Assembly (NCBI GenBank): GCA_964596185.1
Contig: CAZQUE010000062.1
Coordinates: forward strand, 1 to 26,533
DNA: 26,533 nucleotides
Direction of reading: 5' to 3'
From: DYKG01 sp964596185
Lineage (GTDB): Bacteria; Muiribacteriota; Ozemobacteria; Ozemobacterales; Ozemobacteraceae
In this document: positions 22,827-26,533 of the stretch, piece by piece
Layout of the letters: each line of letters opens with the position of its first letter
Position numbering within the stretch: position 1 is the first letter of the stretch
Program-made: the position numbers and the translations under genes
Notes under the pieces: generated by a model
What the model was told of the DNA's origin: nothing
The model's input: only the letters and a program-made list of their open reading frames with translations
The model's database searches: none

Positions 22827-24026
22827 TTAACTTGTTTGGGTTTCTTGGATGGGCCCGGCCAAAGATTCGCTGGCATCTGGCAACAACATGAAGTTGGCCA
22901 GAATGAGCAGATCGGCAAGCAGCAGCGTTCCCAAAAAGCTATATGGCCGATAATCGCCCAGAATCATGAAGAAAAATACAGACTGCAACAGCAATGCAAC
23001 GACTGAAAGCCAGCGTAACCGGCTTTTTTTAGAAAGAATCAGGGCAAGCATGCCGCAAAACGGCAGCCAGGCAAAATAATGTGGCCATGAGGTGTTGACC
23101 AGAAATGGCAGCAGCAGAAAGAAAACGGGAAATATTTCCCAAAACAGCTGCCCATTACGCTTGAGCAGCCACATCATGCGCAGCAGAACCGCCCCACAGA
23201 TCACCAGACCCAAAAGGCTGATCAAGCCGCGAAGATTCTGATCAAGATCGAACAGGCGAATCAGAACATGGGCAAAATACTGGGAATTGGCGTCCTGAGC
23301 GACCCAATCCCGGGCGTAATCTATTTCGGCAAAAAGCTGTCGGTAAAAACTGGCGGTTTCGGCAAAACCGAGCAGCAGGCCGGGCAAAATCAGGCCAAGA
23401 GCCAGCATAAACAGCGAATACAAAGCGATGAACTTCCAATCTCTTTTGAAGAGAAAGCCGATAATGAGAAAACCCGGATAATACTTGACCAGAGTCGCAA
23501 CTGCAAGTAACAAAGCCGACCAGAACAAGTGGCGCTGATAAAGAATCAGCGCAGCCAGGCTCAGAAAAGTGATCATTATGCTGACCTGGCCCCATTTCAG
23601 GTTGTGAAATACCGAAAAGCTGCCGGCACAGGCGAGCAGATAGAGAAAGAAAAAGCTTTTCCGGGCGCTCAGACGAGCCAGAAAAAAGGCGGGAACCAGG
23701 ACAAGCATCGCCAGCCAGAAATGTTGAAAAAGCTGCCAGACCAGCAAAGGGGCCACAGAAGTTCGCTGCAGAAGAAAATTCAGGAAAAGGGCGAAAGTCG
23801 GGGTATAGAAATAGCCGCCCAGTGGTTGCGATTCTTTCAAAATCAATTGGGATGCCGGAAGATAATAATGCTGAAAATCTTCATAAAGTTGACAGGGGCG
23901 ATCGGTTGCCGCAGTCAGTTTCTGCAGACTGCCAAAACCTAGACTCAGTAATCCGACTAAAGCTGCAACAAAAATCAGGATTAAAAAAAGGTCGCGGCGG
24001 TTCCAGCAAATTTTCGCGTCATTCAT
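22827..24026 (-). CDS. GT87-family (DUF2029) membrane glycosyltransferase
   Basis: I place the start at ATG 24026 (399 residues, MNDAKICWNRRD); the frame is open further upstream but those residues lack family features and overlap the divergent gene. The protein is very hydrophobic, with about ten transmembrane helices. Features of GT87 polyprenyl-phosphate-sugar transferases are present: EDFQHYYLPASQLI with Asp in the first outer loop, YFYTPTFALFL, then LKWGQVSIMI and VATLVKYYPGFLIIGF. These enzymes transfer sugars (mannose in PimE) from polyprenyl carriers on the outer face. The acceptor is unknown; envelope glycan or glycoprotein is possible. A promoter lies at 24058-24086. Confidence 0.82.
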   Translation of the reverse strand: MNDAKICWNRRDLFLILIFVAALVGLLSLGFGSLQKLTAATDRPCQLYEDFQHYYLPASQLILKESQPLGGYFYTPTFALFLNFLLQRTSVAPLLVWQLFQHFWLAMLVLVPAFFLARLSARKSFFFLYLLACAGSFSVFHNLKWGQVSIMITFLSLAALILYQRHLFWSALLLAVATLVKYYPGFLIIGFLFKRDWKFIALYSLFMLALGLILPGLLLGFAETASFYRQLFAEIDYARDWVAQDANSQYFAHVLIRLFDLDQNLRGLISLLGLVICGAVLLRMMWLLKRNGQLFWEIFPVFFLLLPFLVNTSWPHYFAWLPFCGMLALILSKKSRLRWLSVVALLLQSVFFFMILGDYRPYSFLGTLLLADLLILANFMLLPDASESLAGPIQETQTS

Positions 24027-24056
24027 CGAATTGTCTTTCTGCAAAATTTCGAATTC

Positions 24057-24086
24057 TGTTATACAATATCGAGGTATTGTTGTAAA
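24057..24086. promoter_or_regulatory. Overlapping divergent promoters with a central inverted repeat
   Basis: Minus strand: -35 TTTACA (24081-24086), 17-base spacer, -10 TATAAC (24058-24063), driving the GT87 gene. Plus strand: extended -10 TGTTATACA (24057-24065), driving the NfeD-like/flotillin pair. Between them ACAATA-N6-TATTGT (24063-24080) is a perfect inverted repeat lying in the minus-strand spacer and at the plus-strand start. One regulator could control both. Confidence 0.55.
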
Positions 24087-24123
24087 ATTTTCAAGAGCAG
24101 GAAATAGCAGGAGGAAAAAAGTT

Positions 24124-24867
24124 TTGCTGGAACTGATTCTGGGCATGTCCGTTCTCGAACAGTTTTTTTTGACCTGCGCCCTGTCCGGCTCGATAATTTT
24201 CGTCATTCGCATGGCCATGCTATTTGCCGGTCTGGGTGGCGACCATGGCGACGGTGAAATAGACCACGACGGCAGCCATGATCTGATAGGTGATTCCCAT
24301 GACATTGATGTTGATGTTGACGGTGACGTTGATATTGACGGCGATTTAGACGTCGACGCCGATGTCGGCGACGCCTCCCATGATCTGGTTGAAGCCGGCC
24401 ACGACAGTCATAGCCTCGACAATTCCGATTTCAGCTTCAAGTTCGCCTCATTACAGGGCTTAACTGCATTTTTCATGATGTTCGGCTGGGTTGGCCTGGC
24501 CATGATTCGTGACAGCGGACTGCCCGGTTGGGCAGCGGTGTTTGGCGGTTGTTTTGCTGGGGTTGTCACGGTATACATCATAGCATTCATGTTTCGTTTT
24601 TTTATCAGCCTGCAATCAGACGGCACAATGCGGGTAAAGAACGCGCTGGGTGCCGGTGGCGAGGTTTATTTGCGCATTCCGGCGGAAGGCAGCGGCCAGG
24701 TTCAGGTTGAAGTTGACGGCAGATTGAAAATTTTCGATGCTGTTTCCGCCAGTAAAGAGGAAATCAAAACAGGTGAACAGGTAACCGTCGTCTGGGTCCA
24801 GGACAACGGTGTACTCGTAGTTGAAAAGGACGAAAGAGACAGAGGAGGAAAATTATGTGGCCGATAG
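24124..24867 (+). CDS. NfeD/YuaF-like membrane protein, flotillin partner
   Basis: I choose the TTG at 24124 (247 residues, MLELILGMSVLEQ) because AGGAGG (24109-24114) lies 9 bases upstream; the longer frame to 24031 has no such site. The order is: an N-terminal membrane segment (about 10-37), an acidic stretch of DxDxDGDxD repeats (60-83) that may bind calcium, two more membrane segments (about 111-163), and a C-terminal OB-fold-like domain (GTMRVKNALGAGGEVYLRIP...VVEK). That arrangement matches the NfeD-like partner found directly before flotillin genes, such as yuaF-yuaG. It overlaps the flotillin gene by 13 bases. Confidence 0.8.
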   Translation: MLELILGMSVLEQFFLTCALSGSIIFVIRMAMLFAGLGGDHGDGEIDHDGSHDLIGDSHDIDVDVDGDVDIDGDLDVDADVGDASHDLVEAGHDSHSLDNSDFSFKFASLQGLTAFFMMFGWVGLAMIRDSGLPGWAAVFGGCFAGVVTVYIIAFMFRFFISLQSDGTMRVKNALGAGGEVYLRIPAEGSGQVQVEVDGRLKIFDAVSASKEEIKTGEQVTVVWVQDNGVLVVEKDERDRGGKLCGR

Positions 24868-26426
24868 CTATTACCGCGATTGTTGCAGTATGTTTCGTTA
24901 CCCTGACCTGGCTTGCCAGCCGGTATAAAAGATGTCCATCCGACAAAATTCTCGTCATTTATGGGAAAGTTGCCGACAACCGCTCCGCCAAATGTCTGCA
25001 TGGCGGCGGCACCCTGGTTCTGCCGCTGATTCAGGACTACGCTTATCTCAGCCTGACGCCGATGACGATCAGCATTCCGCTGCAGAATGCGCTTTCGCTG
25101 CAGAATATCCGCATCAACGTCCCGTCGACCTTTACCGTCGGTATCAGCACCGACCCGAAAATCATGAACAATGCTGCAGAAAGACTGCTTGGTCTTTCCA
25201 ATTCAGCCATGGAAGACATGGCCAAAGAAATCATTTTCGGGCAGCTGCGTCTGACCGTTGCTTCGCTGACAATCGAGCAGATCAACCAGGATCGCGAAAG
25301 CTTTCTTGAGTCGGTCAGAAAGAACGTCGAACCGGAACTCAACAAGATCGGTCTTTATCTGATCAACGTTAACATCACCGACATCACCGACAGTTCGAAC
25401 TACATCGAAAGTATCGGTAAAAAAGCGGCGTCAGAAGCTATCAATAAAGCGAAAGTCGACGTTGCCGAGCAGCAGAAACTTGGTGCCATCGGTGAATCAG
25501 ATGCTAACCGCGAAAAAACCATTGAAGTGGCCAAAAACATGGCGGAAGCTGCCAAAGGTGAAAAAGAAGCGGAAGCCGACCGGCGCATTTTCGTGCAGAA
25601 GCAGGAATCACAGGCAGTAATCGGGGAAGCCGAAGCTAACCGCGAAAAAACCATTGCCGTAGCCAAAAACCTTTCTGAAGCCGAAATGGGTGAAAAGGAA
25701 GCCGAGGCTAATCGCCGCGTATACGTGCAGCAAAAAGAAGCTGAAGCAATCGAGGGCGAAAACAAGTCCAAAGCAGCCATCGTGGCCGCCAACGCCGCTC
25801 TGGCCGTAAAAGAAGCCGAAGCCCGCAAATCGGCCGAAATTGCTTTGCGCGAAGCCCAGACCGAAATTCAAAAAGCTCAGTATAAAGCCGAACTTGAACG
25901 TTTGACTGCCGAAGAGATCGTACAAAAGGAAGTTGAAAAACGCAAAATCGAGCTCGAAGCCGAAGCAGAAGCCGGCAAGATCAGTATCGAAGCCAAAGGT
26001 CAGGCTGATGCGCTGTTGCTCAATTACCAGGCCGAAGCCGAGGGCGTGAAGAAGGTGCTCGAAGCCAAGGCACAAGGTTACCAGGAACTGCTCAAAAGCG
26101 TCAACGGCGATCCGAAAGCCCTGGCCACTCTGCTCATGGTCGAAAAAATCGAAAGCATCGTTGAAAAGCAGGTCGAAGCCATCAAGAATCTCAAGATCGA
26201 CAAGATCACCGTCTGGGATTCAGGCAACGGCAACGAAGGGTCGAGCTCTTCAACCGCCAACTTCGTTTCCAATTTCGTCAAAACTCTGCCACCGCTGCAG
26301 GATGTTGCCAGCATGGCCGGAGTCGAACTGCCGGCTTATCTTGGCCGCATGAAGCCCGATGCCGAAGAGTTGCAAGAAGAAATTCCGACCCAGACCATGC
26401 ATAAGCCCGAAAAGCAAAAAAAATAA
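24855..26426 (+). CDS. Flotillin (SPFH/band 7 family)
   Basis: This 523-residue protein starts at an ATG with GGAGG 7 bases upstream. Residues 2-20 are a membrane segment; the SPFH domain (about 30-200) follows with KCLHGGGTLVLPLIQ and the KKAASEAINKAKVDVAEQQK junction. A long Glu/Ala-rich coiled coil follows (about 200-430) with two very similar 44-residue repeats (211-254 and 255-298) and a diverged third. The C-terminal segment LLMVEKIESIVEKQVEAIKNLKIDKITVWDSG is typical of flotillins. Flotillins organise membrane microdomains and fluidity; the NfeD-like neighbour usually acts with them. The length matches FloT/YqiK proteins. Confidence 0.92.
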   Translation: MWPIAITAIVAVCFVTLTWLASRYKRCPSDKILVIYGKVADNRSAKCLHGGGTLVLPLIQDYAYLSLTPMTISIPLQNALSLQNIRINVPSTFTVGISTDPKIMNNAAERLLGLSNSAMEDMAKEIIFGQLRLTVASLTIEQINQDRESFLESVRKNVEPELNKIGLYLINVNITDITDSSNYIESIGKKAASEAINKAKVDVAEQQKLGAIGESDANREKTIEVAKNMAEAAKGEKEAEADRRIFVQKQESQAVIGEAEANREKTIAVAKNLSEAEMGEKEAEANRRVYVQQKEAEAIEGENKSKAAIVAANAALAVKEAEARKSAEIALREAQTEIQKAQYKAELERLTAEEIVQKEVEKRKIELEAEAEAGKISIEAKGQADALLLNYQAEAEGVKKVLEAKAQGYQELLKSVNGDPKALATLLMVEKIESIVEKQVEAIKNLKIDKITVWDSGNGNEGSSSSTANFVSNFVKTLPPLQDVASMAGVELPAYLGRMKPDAEELQEEIPTQTMHKPEKQKK

Positions 26427-26446
26427 TTTTCAGAATTTGTAAAAAA

Positions 26447-26480
26447 GAGGCCGTTCCGCCGGGAACGGTCTCTTTTTTTT
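26447..26480 (+). terminator. Intrinsic terminator of the flotillin operon
   Basis: GAGGCCGTTCC (26447-26457), loop GCCG, GGAACGGTCTC (26462-26472; one G-T pair), then eight Ts. An A-run before the stem makes it potentially bidirectional. Confidence 0.92.
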
Positions 26481-26490
26481 AGGGAATTAG

Positions 26491-26533
26491 GGGGACAGTA
26501 TACTTAATTCTTTGAATTAAGTATACTGTCCCC
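26491..26533. repeat. Perfect 20-bp-arm palindrome at the window edge
   Basis: The arm GGGGACAGTATACTTAATTC (26491-26510) and its exact reverse complement (26514-26533) are separated by TTT, and the window ends on its last base. This is the type of terminal or REP sequence found beside REP-associated (Y1/IS200-like) tyrosine transposases. The scaffold probably breaks here because the sequence is multi-copy. Confidence 0.75.

Noticed and set aside
24031..24123. N-terminal extension of the NfeD-like protein
   Set aside because: It would begin inside the divergent promoter; AGGAGG at 24109-24114 points to TTG 24124.
24027..24305. N-terminal extension of the glycosyltransferase
   Set aside because: The extra 93 residues are Ser/Pro-rich without family features and overlap the divergent promoter and NfeD-like gene; ATG 24026 fits the promoter at 24058-24086.

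Overview
This window appears to come from the chromosome of an uncultured diderm (Gram-negative-type) bacterium. It has type IV pilus-style minor pilins, an envelope hybrid histidine kinase with an HPt domain, a Trk potassium system and a flotillin operon. Intergenic GC content is moderate, and short inverted-repeat elements are frequent. One run of 100 Ns (21916-22015) and an end lying exactly on a perfect repeat palindrome indicate a metagenome or draft scaffold. I cannot place the phylum from sequence alone. The mix of Uma2 genes, toxin-antitoxin pairs and giant prepilin-like proteins would fit candidate phyla such as Riflebacteria (speculative).

Left accessory part (1-2419): the start of a minus-strand AAA/DUF4143 ATPase, a Uma2-family putative nuclease, and a two-gene nucleotidyltransferase module resembling a toxin-antitoxin pair. 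The intergenic DNA holds a (GTGCTC)10 array and copies of a short CACAAAG/CTTTGTG inverted-repeat element.

Pilin operon (2847-11196): four tightly coupled genes, all starting with class III (prepilin-type) or related N-termini. The first is a 2157-residue protein: a PilV/GspI-like prepilin N-terminus, one or more WD/YVTN-like propellers, and a Kelch propeller into which three tandem L-type lectin domains appear to be inserted. It is followed by FimU/GspH-, PilW/GspJ- and PilX/GspK-like proteins. This looks like a minor-pilin priming complex whose tip adhesin (the role PilY1 plays elsewhere) is fused directly to a pilin. It is the most unusual system in the window.

Middle accessory part (11201-14155): DUF2442/DUF4160 pair, second Uma2 gene, an unrecognised exported protein, and a HicAB toxin-antitoxin pair with a promoter-overlapping inverted repeat.

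Right part (14313-26533): a 1561-residue hybrid sensor kinase with a PhnD-type periplasmic sensor, then trkA-trkH potassium uptake. After the scaffold gap come a secreted polycationic Lys-rich protein behind a near-perfect sigma-54 promoter, a GT87-type membrane glycosyltransferase, and a divergent two-gene NfeD-like/flotillin operon. Two REP-like palindromes (22752-22809 and 26491-26533) mark this end. Extended -10 promoters of the form TGTTATA or TGTTAGA recur upstream of several genes.
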